Part shown: positions 41,543 through 49,575 of the stretch, piece by piece | How positions within the stretch are numbered: the first letter of the stretch is position 1 | Layout of the letters: each line of letters starts with the position of its first letter | Origin: Streptomyces sp. 11x1 | Lineage (GTDB): Bacteria > Actinomycetota > Actinomycetes > Streptomycetales > Streptomycetaceae | DNA length: 64,000 bases | Reading direction: 5' to 3' | Assembly (NCBI RefSeq): GCF_032598905.1 | Contig: NZ_CP122458.1 | Span: 6,721,001-6,785,000 of the forward strand | Translations under genes and position numbers: made by a program | The notes under the pieces: generated by a model | What the model saw: the letters and a program-made list of their open reading frames with translations, nothing else | Told to the model about the DNA's origin: nothing | The model's database searches: none

Positions 41543-42397
41543 AGGTCCCCTCGCATCCGCTGCAACAGGCTCTTGGAGTCTGTGAGAGTGAGAGCCTGTG
41601 AGCGCATCCTGGCATACCGCATCTGCAGCATGCTGACCACTTTGCGGTCAGGGATGCTGGGCGCTTTCCTGCCCCTCGCAGTAGGCGAGGTGGCGATTTT
41701 CTGGTGTTTCCAGTAGTTGCATGGGGCCGTCGAGGCCGGAGTGAGTCTCCTGCATCTGCGGCATGATCTGAATCTCGACGTTCCGCAACTCGCCAAGTTC
41801 CAGTACGTGATCAATGAGTTCCCTCGTGATCTCCGCCCCGCCCGTTCGCCGAAGGAACACGCCCTCCTCCAGGATGAACCCGAACGCCGTGTTCGGTCGC
41901 TCCCTCAGCAGCCGCTGTCGTTCCGACCGCGCCGCCCACTGCGCCTCGATCTGCTCGTCCCCCAGCGGCGGCAGCTGGTTCCTGAACAACGTTCGGGCGT
42001 AGCCCTCCGTCTGCAACAGCCCAGGAATGAGGCGGCACTCGTACGTATAGAGCACGATCGCGCCCGCCTCCAACCGCGCCCACTTCCGGAACCAAGCCGC
42101 CAACCCAGGCTGGCGTCCCAGATGCTGAGCCGCCGCAAGCAGTGCACCCGTACCGCCCAGCGCCCGATCCACCCCCTCCACGAACGCCGCGTCCGGCATC
42201 CTCCTCCCCAGCTCCACCGAGGCCACCATGTGCTTGGAGTAGCCGATGACCTCGGCCAACTCCTCCCGGCTGAGCCCCGCGTGCTCCCGCAACGCCTGGA
42301 CCATCGCCCCGAAGGTCCGCAGACTGTCGGACGACTCCGGCTCGCCGCCCCCGGCAACTCCGCCGATCCCCACCACGCCGCCGCTGTCGGCCGCCAT
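41539..42397 (-). pseudogene. HTH-DUF5753 (Scr1-like) regulator, frameshifted near its 3' end
   Basis: The ATG at 42397 has a GGGAGGTGG ribosome site. The N-terminal XRE helix-turn-helix (ALREHAGLSREELAEVIGYS, then KHMVASVELGRRMPDAAFVE) and the DUF5753 domain (YECRLIPGLLQTEGYARTLF, AFGFILEEGVFLRRTGGAEI, VEIQIMPQMQETHSGLDGPM) are intact as far as HLAYCEGQES. That frame then stops at 41648. The normal ending (DRKVVSMLQMRYARMRSQAL then LQRMRGDL) lies in another frame and ends at 41539. A two-base loss near 41665 (CAGCTCATC to CAGCATC) would explain it. Up to 262 residues could still be made, lacking only the last helices. It overlaps the DUF397 gene. Confidence 0.75.
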
Positions 42398-42458
42398 CGG
42401 CCACCTCCCGCGCACCCGCCCACCGGACCACACCGTTCAACGCTCATGATTACGGCAC

Positions 42459-42489
42459 GTAACCAGTACCGTATCCAGTGCGTAACCAC
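42459..42489. promoter_or_regulatory. Direct repeat CGTAACCA in the divergent promoter region
   Basis: Two exact copies of CGTAACCA begin 23 bases apart, with GTACC between them, upstream of the DUF5753 regulator and the RsbW-like kinase. Possible binding site for the regulator; weak evidence. Confidence 0.3.
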
Positions 42490-42556
42490 GTACGCTCGCG
42501 CAGCGTACGCGGCGCGGAGCTGGCGAACGGGCGTCCTCGCAGGTCACATTGGCGGC

Positions 42557-43087
42557 ATGACTGCACCGCCCGCCGCGCGACACCCGCTCACGGCACCGAC
42601 GTTCACGCAACGCTTCAGCTCGACCCCGCTGGGCGCGCGCCTCGCGAGACATCTGGCCCTGAACCAGCTGCACGCCTGGGGCATCCGCTACGGCTCGGAG
42701 GCGTCGGAGCGGGCGGCGGTGGTCGTGGCGGAGCTGGCGGCGAACGCGGTGACGCACGGCCGCGTCCCCGGCCGGGACTTCGAACTCCGCCTGTCCCTGC
42801 CCACCGGTTCCCTCCGCATCGAGGTCACCGACACCCGGGCGGAACGCCTGCCGCCGGGCCCCGGCGCCGTACCGCCGCCCCGGCCCCTCGCCGCATCGGG
42901 GCGCGGCCTGATCCTCGTCGACGCCCTCGCCGACCGCTGGGAGGTCCAGGACCGTGTGCCGCCCGGCAAGACGGTGCTGGTGGAGATCGACCTGCCGCGC
43001 TGGCTGACGCTGGTCAAGCGCCTTCCGGAGCGCCGGCCGCCGAAGCGACGCGGTACCGGTGGAGCTGCCAGGACGTGTACACCATGA
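42557..43087 (+). CDS. RsbW/SpoIIAB-like ATP-binding protein (anti-sigma/serine kinase fold)
   Basis: 176 residues from ATG 42557. The GHKL HATPase motifs are present: N box ERAAVVVAELAANAVTHGRV near residue 60, G1-type IEVTDTRAERLPP near 95, and G2-type LAASGRGLILVDALADRWEV near 115. In Streptomyces many such orphan kinases lie beside DUF5753-DUF397 pairs, as here across a divergent gap, and presumably act on sigma/anti-sigma partners. The C-terminal 25 residues overlap, in antisense, the end of the next gene (74 bases of convergent overlap). Confidence 0.83.
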   Translation: MTAPPAARHPLTAPTFTQRFSSTPLGARLARHLALNQLHAWGIRYGSEASERAAVVVAELAANAVTHGRVPGRDFELRLSLPTGSLRIEVTDTRAERLPPGPGAVPPPRPLAASGRGLILVDALADRWEVQDRVPPGKTVLVEIDLPRWLTLVKRLPERRPPKRRGTGGAARTCTP

Positions 43088-43712
43088 CGGGGACGACGAC
43101 GGCGGGCACCAGCCACCACGGGAGGCCGAGCCACACGGACGGCAGCCCCACACCGAAGCACGCGACGAGCAGCGCGAGGAGCAGCGGCTTGCCGTACGCG
43201 GCCCACGTACGGTGCTCGCGGGCGCCGGTCAGCCGCATCGCGCCGAGCCAGAACCCCAGGGCCGCCAGCAGTCCCGCGAACGTGCCGATCGCGGCCGTCA
43301 TCTGGGGTTCGTCGCGAGGCTCGTCGGAGGTGCTCTGCCGGTTGTCTCCGCGGCTGAGCACCACGACGTCCCCGCGCCAGACGGTGCCGGTGACCCGGTC
43401 CCCGGGCCGCAGTCGCTCCAGCAGGGGGTCAGGGTCGCCGAATGCCACGGTTCCGTTCCAGAAGGGCGCGCCGGACAGCGTCGCCTCGTAACTGCTGCCT
43501 CTGCCCGGCTTGTTGCGGGTGCCGTCGACGGTGAACGGGAGCGTCCGCAGACAGTCCTCCCACGCCGCCGCCGGGACCCCGGCGGCACACGGCACGGCCG
43601 CCCCGTACGCCTCGTAGCGATCCCTGTCCCGGGGCAGCCACACGGTGAACACCAGGACGCAGGCCAGCAACGGGGCGAGGGACAACGTGAGCAGTGTCGC
43701 GCCGATTCTCAT
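43014..43712 (-). CDS. Membrane protein of unknown function
   Basis: 232 residues from ATG 43712 (MRIGATLLTLSLAPLLACVL); a TTG 12 codons upstream is less likely. One N-terminal membrane helix precedes an extracytoplasmic domain with two cysteines (VPCAAGVPAAAWEDCLRTLP) and the segment RLRPGDRVTGTVWRGDVVVL, which looks like a small beta-barrel. Two or three C-terminal helices follow (AAIGTFAGLLAALGFWLGAM, LLLALLVACFGVGLPSVWLG). No named family recognised. It lies immediately downstream of the importer operon terminator. Confidence 0.75.
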   Translation of the reverse strand: MRIGATLLTLSLAPLLACVLVFTVWLPRDRDRYEAYGAAVPCAAGVPAAAWEDCLRTLPFTVDGTRNKPGRGSSYEATLSGAPFWNGTVAFGDPDPLLERLRPGDRVTGTVWRGDVVVLSRGDNRQSTSDEPRDEPQMTAAIGTFAGLLAALGFWLGAMRLTGAREHRTWAAYGKPLLLALLVACFGVGLPSVWLGLPWWLVPAVVVPVMVYTSWQLHRYRVASAAGAPEGA

Positions 43713-43768
43713 GGCCACAGCTTCACGCGGCGACGACCGGGCAGACAACGGAGGCGTCGGGCAGCCTC

Positions 43769-43811
43769 GCTCCGTGCTTCGCTGCGGGGGTCCGGCAGCG
43801 AAGCACGGAGC
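43769..43811. terminator. Strong 17-base stem terminator after the Fbp-type importer operon
   Basis: GCTCCGTGCTTCGCTGC (43769-43785) pairs exactly with GCAGCGAAGCACGGAGC (43795-43811), loop of nine bases. It begins seven bases past the end of the ATPase gene on the minus strand. Confidence 0.85.
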
Positions 43812-43817
43812 AGGCGG

Positions 43818-44945
43818 CTACGACGTCACCGTCAGCAAGTCCCGCTGGTCCTCCGGAAGTTCGACCTTGTCCGCGTACAGCAGCGCGTGCCCCGGGTCGA
43901 AGACCAGGGCCACCTCGCCCGCCAGGCCGCCGTTGGAGCTGAGCACCTGCACCACCTGGTCGCCGAGGCGGACGTCGTACTCGTAGCGGGAGCCGACGTA
44001 GGAGCTGGTGATGACCTGGGTGTCGAGGCGGTTCATGCCCGCCGGGGTCTCGGTGGAGGCCACCACCTCCAGGCGCTCGGGGCGGACCGCGACCGTGACC
44101 GAGTCGCCCGTCGGGACGCGCCGGTCGCTGTCGACCCGTACGACCTCCCCGCTCGCGTCGAGGAGCACGGTGTGCCGGGTGCCGTCCACGCTCACCACCT
44201 TGCCGGTGAGGAAGTTGCAGCGGCCGACGAACGCGGCCACGGCGGGCGCGGCGGGCTTCTCGTAGATCTCGTGCGGCGTGCCGATCTGGATCATGTTGCC
44301 GCCCTCCATCACGGCGATCCGGTCGCTGAGGGCGAGCGCCTCGTCCTGGTCGTGGGTGACGTAGACGGTGGTGATGCCCAGCTCCTCCTGGAGCCGCTTC
44401 AGCCAGGCACGGGCCTGCTCGCGCAGCTTGGCGTCCAGGTTGGAGAGGGGCTCGTCGAGGAGCAGGACCGTCGGGGAGTACACCAACGCCCGTGCCAGGG
44501 CGACGCGTTGCTGCTGGCCGCCGGAGAGCTGGTGGGGGTAGCGGCCGCTGAGCGCGGCGAGGCCCACCTTGTCCAGGGCGTCGTGGATCAGCGTCCTCTG
44601 CTTCTCCTTGGGCACCTTGCGGATGTTGAGGGGGAGGGCCAGGTTCTTCGCGATGGTCATGTGCGGCCACAGCGCGTACGACTGGAAGACCATGCCGAGG
44701 TTGCGCTCCTCGGGCGGAAGGAAGACCCCGGCGGCGGCGTCCACGAACGGCCGGCCGCCGACCGCGATCGAACCCTCCGTCGGCTGCTCCAGGCCCGCTA
44801 TGCAGTTCAGCGTGGTCGACTTGCCGCAGCCGCTCGCGCCGAGCAGCGTGAAGAACTCGCCGTCCTTGATGGTGAAGGTGACGTCCCGCAGGACGGAGTT
44901 GTCGCCGAACGTCTTGGCGAGGTTCTTGACGGTCACCTCAGGCAT
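43818..44945 (-). CDS. ABC importer ATPase (FbpC/PotA-type)
   Basis: 375 residues. Walker [10 protein letters not shown] at residues 36-44, Q-loop in [11 protein letters not shown], signature [18 protein letters not shown], Walker [13 protein letters not shown] and the H-loop in [15 protein letters not shown]. The C-terminal third is a TOBE/MOP-like regulatory domain ([13 protein letters not shown]). It energises uptake with the two-domain permease and the lipoprotein upstream. Its start overlaps the permease stop by eight bases. The cargo is probably ferric iron, but phosphonate- or polyamine-type substrates cannot be excluded. Confidence 0.9.
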   Translation of the reverse strand: MPEVTVKNLAKTFGDNSVLRDVTFTIKDGEFFTLLGASGCGKSTTLNCIAGLEQPTEGSIAVGGRPFVDAAAGVFLPPEERNLGMVFQSYALWPHMTIAKNLALPLNIRKVPKEKQRTLIHDALDKVGLAALSGRYPHQLSGGQQQRVALARALVYSPTVLLLDEPLSNLDAKLREQARAWLKRLQEELGITTVYVTHDQDEALALSDRIAVMEGGNMIQIGTPHEIYEKPAAPAVAAFVGRCNFLTGKVVSVDGTRHTVLLDASGEVVRVDSDRRVPTGDSVTVAVRPERLEVVASTETPAGMNRLDTQVITSSYVGSRYEYDVRLGDQVVQVLSSNGGLAGEVALVFDPGHALLYADKVELPEDQRDLLTVTS

Positions 44946-46710
44946 GGTGCTTTCCCTTCATGAGCAGTCCAGCGAGTGCGACGAAGACCGCGGTGATGCC
45001 GATCTGGAGGGTGGCCAGCGCGGCGACGGATCCGGCCCTGCCCTGCGTCCAGAGACTGAGCATGGTGGTGCCGAGGATGTTGTTGTCGGCCGAGGAGAGG
45101 AAGACGGCCGGGGAGTACTCCTTGAGCATGATCACGAAGGTGAGGATCAGCGCGCCCGCGAACGCCGGTGTGATCAGGGCCCGCAGGACGCGGAAGAACG
45201 TCATCAGCCAGTCGGCGCCGGAGACGCGGGCCGCGTTGTCCAGCTCACCGCCGATCTGCATGATCGCCGGGGCGACCGAGCCGAACGCGCTGGGCAGCGC
45301 CCGCATGCCGAAGGCGATGATGACGGCGTAGATCGTGCCCTGGAGGACCGATCCCATCCCGAAGGGCGCCAGCGCGAAGGCCCAGAAGAAGCCGATACCG
45401 ATGATGATGCCGGGCAGGGACTGCGGGATCAGGGCCAGGTACTCCACCGCGCGGCCGAAGCGGAACGTCGAGCGCCGGGCCACCATCACCGCGAACACGG
45501 CCAGGGCGGAGACGACGACCGAGCCGACACCGGCCACGATCATGCTGTTGTAGAGCGACTGCACGTAGTTGTCGGAGTCGAAGACGATCTCGTAGTTCTT
45601 CGTCGTCACCGTCCGGAACGGGGACTGGAGCGGGGTGAAGACGAGCGTGAAGGACCGCATCACCAGGCCGGCGATCGGAACCAGCGCGCCCACGATCACG
45701 TAGAACCAGATGCACGCGATGCTGACCCACTTCAGCCAGCCCAGGTCCAGCTTGCGCGGCCGGGTGACCTTGCCGCGCACGGACACGAACCGGGCCGCGT
45801 CCTTCAGCAGCTTCGCCTGCACGGCGACCAGGCTCAGGGTGACCACGAGGATCACGGTCGAGGCGGCGCCCAGCATGGTGTAGTCGGGGTCCACGGACTG
45901 AAGTCCGTTGTGGTAGAGGAAAGTTGAGAAGACGTCGATGCTGACCGGCTGGCCGTAGAGCAGCGGCACGCTCAGCGTCTCGATGGAGACGGAGAAGACG
46001 AGGATCGCCGAGTACACGATGGGCGGCCGCAGCAGCGGCACGATCACCTGCGCGAGGATCCGGAAGGGGCCCGCCCCGCAGACCTGGGCGGCCGATTCCA
46101 GGGAGGCGTCGGACTGCCTGAGCGCGTTGGCGCAGAAGACGTACGCGATCGGGGCGAGCGCCACGGCTTCCGTCAGCGCCATGCCGGGGATCGAGTACAG
46201 GTTCCACGGCACCGAGCCGAAGAGCTGCTGCACCTTGACGCTGACGAACCCGGCCGGGCCGTACATGATGATCCAGCCGAAGCCGAGGATCAGCGACGAG
46301 ATGAAGAACGGCCACTGCATGGCGAGGGCGATCAGCCGCCCGCCCGGCAGCTTCGTACGGACCACCACGATCGCCATCGGGATGGCGATCGCCAGGCTGA
46401 GGATGGTGGTCAGCGACGCGAACAGCAGGGTGTTCAGGGCGACTTCACCGAAGCCGGCCTTGGTGAAGAGGTCGGTGTAGCCGCTGAGGGTGAACGCCCC
46501 GCCCGCCTCGTAGAGCGGGCGGTTGCGGATGCTCTGGTAGAGGGTCGGGACGATCGGGGCCAGCACCAGCACGGCGAGGAACGCCAGGACCGCGTACTGG
46601 ACGGCCGTGTCCCGTCCGATGCCGAAGGGGCGGCGGTAGCGCGGTGGCCGGAACGTCTCCGCGGGTGTCTCGTCCGCCGGTGTGCGGGGTTGCTGGGTGA
46701 GGGTTGACAT
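44938..46710 (-). CDS. ABC importer permease, two fused binding-protein-dependent domains (FbpB-like)
   Basis: 590 residues with about 12 membrane helices in two halves of six. Each half has an EAA-type coupling loop: EAVALAPIAYVFCANALRQS then DASLESAAQVCGAGPFRILA in the first, and MRALPSAFGSVAPAIMQIGG then ELDNAARVSGADWLMTFFRV in the second. The fused layout is characteristic of iron(III) permeases (FbpB/SfuB) and some 2-aminoethylphosphonate systems. It lies between the binding lipoprotein gene and the ATPase gene, all read leftward. Confidence 0.9.
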   Translation of the reverse strand: MSTLTQQPRTPADETPAETFRPPRYRRPFGIGRDTAVQYAVLAFLAVLVLAPIVPTLYQSIRNRPLYEAGGAFTLSGYTDLFTKAGFGEVALNTLLFASLTTILSLAIAIPMAIVVVRTKLPGGRLIALAMQWPFFISSLILGFGWIIMYGPAGFVSVKVQQLFGSVPWNLYSIPGMALTEAVALAPIAYVFCANALRQSDASLESAAQVCGAGPFRILAQVIVPLLRPPIVYSAILVFSVSIETLSVPLLYGQPVSIDVFSTFLYHNGLQSVDPDYTMLGAASTVILVVTLSLVAVQAKLLKDAARFVSVRGKVTRPRKLDLGWLKWVSIACIWFYVIVGALVPIAGLVMRSFTLVFTPLQSPFRTVTTKNYEIVFDSDNYVQSLYNSMIVAGVGSVVVSALAVFAVMVARRSTFRFGRAVEYLALIPQSLPGIIIGIGFFWAFALAPFGMGSVLQGTIYAVIIAFGMRALPSAFGSVAPAIMQIGGELDNAARVSGADWLMTFFRVLRALITPAFAGALILTFVIMLKEYSPAVFLSSADNNILGTTMLSLWTQGRAGSVAALATLQIGITAVFVALAGLLMKGKHHA

Positions 46711-46759
46711 CTGAGCTGACTCCGATCGTCCTTGAAAGCTGCCTGCCTACGGAGTCCGG

Positions 46760-47914
46760 CTACTTGCGGAGTCCGTCGAAGCGCTCCAGCCAGGCCGCGG
46801 CGTCGTCCTTGGAGACCTGCTCGTACTTGACGTGGATGATGTTCTCCTCGCCGACGGCGTCCACGACCTCCTGGTAGGTGTGCAGGCCCTCGCCCTTCAC
46901 GCCGTCGCGGTACGAGGCCAGACCGCCCTCGGCGACCGCGCGCTGACCCTCCTCGGAGAGGGCGAAGTCCATGAAGAGCTTCGAGGTGGCCGGGTGCGGC
47001 GCCTCGGCGGAGATGCCCATGCCGCGCGGCAGGACGACCGTGCCGTCCTTCGGGAAGACGATCTTCACCAGGCCCGCGCTGTCCTCGACGACCGGGTAGG
47101 CGGGGGAGGCGCTGATCAGGAAGCCGGCCGTGTACTCACCGGCGACGATCTTCTCCAGCTGGGTGCCGGAGGAGGTCTCCGGGCGGGTCAGCGGAAGAAT
47201 CTTCTCCAGGTCGTTCCACGCCTCCGGGTTGCCCTCGGTGAGCGCCCGCGTGATGGTGAAGCCGAACGAGCCCTCCGGGTCGCGGACCGTCACCTTGTTC
47301 TTGTACTTGGCCTCGTCCCCCGTCACGATCTTCGCGAAGTCCGTCAGGGTGGTCGGCGGCGTCTCCATCAGCGAGGTGTTGTACGCGATGGTCATCGGGT
47401 CCTGCGACAGCGAGTACACGCTCGGCAGCAGCTCGGCGCTCTCGCCCAGCTCCTCCAGCTCGGGCGACTTGTACTCCAGGACCGTGTCCTTGCGGGCCGA
47501 GAAGTTCGACCACGCGGTCGCCGCGCTGGAGATCAGCACGTCCGCCGGGGAGGAACCGGCCGCGTTCTCCGACAGGGTCTTCTGGAACAGCTCGTCGCTG
47601 TCCAGCTCGTTGACGGAGACGGTCTTGATGAAGTCGTACTTCTTCTTGAAGTCCCGGACGATCGGCGCCATGTTCTCGTCGCCGAGGTTGGAGTAGACGG
47701 TGAGCTTGCCGCCCTCCTTCTCCGCGGCCGCGATCAGGTCGGCGTAGTCCGCCGGGTAGTAGTCCGGCACCTTGCCCGCGGAGATCTTGTTCTCCGCCAC
47801 CTTCGGCGCGTCGGTCTCGCCACCGCCGCAGGCGGCCAGGGTGCCGAGGGCGAGCGTCGCGGCGCACGCGGTGACGACGATGCGTCGAGTGCTGGTCTGG
47901 CTGGATCTGGCCAT
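46760..47914 (-). CDS. ABC importer solute-binding lipoprotein (Fbp-like)
   Basis: 384 residues with a lipoprotein signal (STRRIVVTACAATLALGTLA, lipobox LAAC, Cys29). The mature protein is a class D-type binding protein: KLTVYSNLGDENMAPIVRDF near the N-terminus, the hinge region DVLISSAATAWSNFSARKDT, and YTAGFLISASPAYPVVEDSA later. Iron-binding FbpA-type proteins coordinate metal with tyrosines; a Tyr-Tyr pair in the usual C-terminal position is not obvious, so the ligand is left open. First gene of the importer operon, probably with its promoter at 47915-48040. Confidence 0.88.
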   Translation of the reverse strand: MARSSQTSTRRIVVTACAATLALGTLAACGGGETDAPKVAENKISAGKVPDYYPADYADLIAAAEKEGGKLTVYSNLGDENMAPIVRDFKKKYDFIKTVSVNELDSDELFQKTLSENAAGSSPADVLISSAATAWSNFSARKDTVLEYKSPELEELGESAELLPSVYSLSQDPMTIAYNTSLMETPPTTLTDFAKIVTGDEAKYKNKVTVRDPEGSFGFTITRALTEGNPEAWNDLEKILPLTRPETSSGTQLEKIVAGEYTAGFLISASPAYPVVEDSAGLVKIVFPKDGTVVLPRGMGISAEAPHPATSKLFMDFALSEEGQRAVAEGGLASYRDGVKGEGLHTYQEVVDAVGEENIIHVKYEQVSKDDAAAWLERFDGLRK

Positions 47915-48042
47915 GGTTCTCCTCCTGGCGCGTGCCGTGTGGCAGCTGTTGCCGGGAGGTTAGGGATCCAGGTCAGGCCGGTAAATCCTTCACCCGTCAG
48001 AGCTCTTACTGCTCGTATTGGTCGTTGAGTTAGTGACGCGAG

Positions 48043-49575
48043 TCACCCTCGCTGAGCAGGGGTGGCTGGCCGAGAATGATCGCCCTTGAGATGTGCCGTG
48101 AGCTGCTGGAGCCGCTCCCAGGCCCCGGGGTCCGTCCCGTCCCCGAGGGGGTAGTGCAACGCCGGACGCGTCGTCGGGCCGAGGTGCTTCGGGAGCACCT
48201 GGACCGGTGGCCGGCGCGCACGGTCCAGGCCGATGGTGTGGACATCGTCCGGGCCGAGCGTGAAGGCGTGCGGGATCGGCGGGCCCTCCAACCGGGGCGC
48301 GGTCGTCAGGTCGGCGCGGGCCGCGCGCACCGACGTCAGCATGGTCCGCAGCCCGTGCTCGCGGACCAGGGTGTCGGCCAGCGCCTCGATCCGGTCCAGC
48401 GGCGGGTCCTCGTCGGCGGCGTATCCGAGGGTGAGGACCGTGTCCTCCTCCACGCCCTTCGTCGTCCGGGTCACCCGGACCGTCGCCATCGCCGGCCGGT
48501 CCGGGGTGCCGACCACGAGCAGCTGCGAGGGCTCGGGCGCCCGCTCCCGGGCCAGATCCGTCAACTGCCGTGGCGACCAGGGGAGGTTGACCGGTTCGGC
48601 CGTGCCCCAGCCCGCCGGTGCCGTGCCGGTCAACGCCTTCCAGGCCGCCTCCAGGGCGCCGCCCAGCAGGAGATGCTCGTCGGCCCGGTGCACGGTGCGG
48701 AGGGCGACGATCAGCTGTCGGCCGGGAGCGTCCTCGTCCGCCGGGGCGTTGTGGGGGGCCACTGCCGTCGCGTCGCTCGTGTTTCCTGTCGGGCCTCCCG
48801 TCCGGTCGTCCGCCGTCCGGTTCGCCGGGGCGCCCGCCGCGCCCCGGGTCCCGCGCGTGAACGCCGCCGCCACCGCCGCCGTCCCGTCCTCCGCGAACGC
48901 GGGCGAGAACGCGCCGTCCCGCCAGCGCAGCACCGCCCCCGACAGCCCGTCGTAGTACCCGCACTCCGGGTCCTGGACCACCCAGCGGTTGGGGACGCGC
49001 GCCAGCGTCGTACGGGCGGCGGGGGTCAGCCGTACGCCGCCCGGCGTGACGATCTGCAGGGACCTCCGGGACACCACCGCCGTCCGCATGATCTCCGCGA
49101 GCCAGCTGGTCAGCGCCACCACCGGCCGGTCGATGAGGACGACGGCCGCGTTCTCCGTCACCACGTCCACGGCGGGCTGCCCCGACCCCGCCGACGGCAC
49201 GGCGGACACGTCGACCACCTTCGTGCTCGCCGCCCCGGGCGGCCAGGTCGAGCCGCCCAGCAGGGCGTTGAGCCGCCCGCACACCACTCCCGCGAGCCGC
49301 TCCGCCTCCGGGACGGCCGTGGAGGCCCGCGCCTCCGTCCACCAGTACGGGGGCGCAGCGCTCTGCCCGAGCAGCCGCTCCGCCTCACCGGGGACCTGGA
49401 CCAGCACCGGCGACTCCACGGACACCAGCGGGCGGCCACCGGGCCCGTGCAACTGGACGACCGCGCCCTCGGCCGCCGCCGACAGGTCCAGGTCGGAGCC
49501 GCCGGCGTACAGGCTCGCCATGAGGGCCCAGACGTCGGGCATCTTCGGGGTGAGGGCGATGACGTCCCTGGTCAC
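48043..49575 (-). CDS. DUF6177-family protein of the type VII secretion cluster
   Basis: The GTG overlaps the EccC stop (GTGA), which fixes the start; 510 residues. It begins TRDVIALTPKMPDVWALMAS and includes YWWTEARASTAVPEAERLAG, a central RWVVQDPECGYYDGLSGAVL with WRDGAFSPAF, then a Thr/Gly-rich linker, and a C-terminal half with RQLIVALRTVHRADEHLLLG and PHAFTLGPDDVHTIGLDRA. This matches the DUF6177 proteins encoded beside actinobacterial ESX genes. No catalytic motif or membrane helix is seen. The role is unknown, probably cytoplasmic and linked to EccC by co-translation. Confidence 0.8.
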   Translation of the reverse strand: MTRDVIALTPKMPDVWALMASLYAGGSDLDLSAAAEGAVVQLHGPGGRPLVSVESPVLVQVPGEAERLLGQSAAPPYWWTEARASTAVPEAERLAGVVCGRLNALLGGSTWPPGAASTKVVDVSAVPSAGSGQPAVDVVTENAAVVLIDRPVVALTSWLAEIMRTAVVSRRSLQIVTPGGVRLTPAARTTLARVPNRWVVQDPECGYYDGLSGAVLRWRDGAFSPAFAEDGTAAVAAAFTRGTRGAAGAPANRTADDRTGGPTGNTSDATAVAPHNAPADEDAPGRQLIVALRTVHRADEHLLLGGALEAAWKALTGTAPAGWGTAEPVNLPWSPRQLTDLARERAPEPSQLLVVGTPDRPAMATVRVTRTTKGVEEDTVLTLGYAADEDPPLDRIEALADTLVREHGLRTMLTSVRAARADLTTAPRLEGPPIPHAFTLGPDDVHTIGLDRARRPPVQVLPKHLGPTTRPALHYPLGDGTDPGAWERLQQLTAHLKGDHSRPATPAQRG

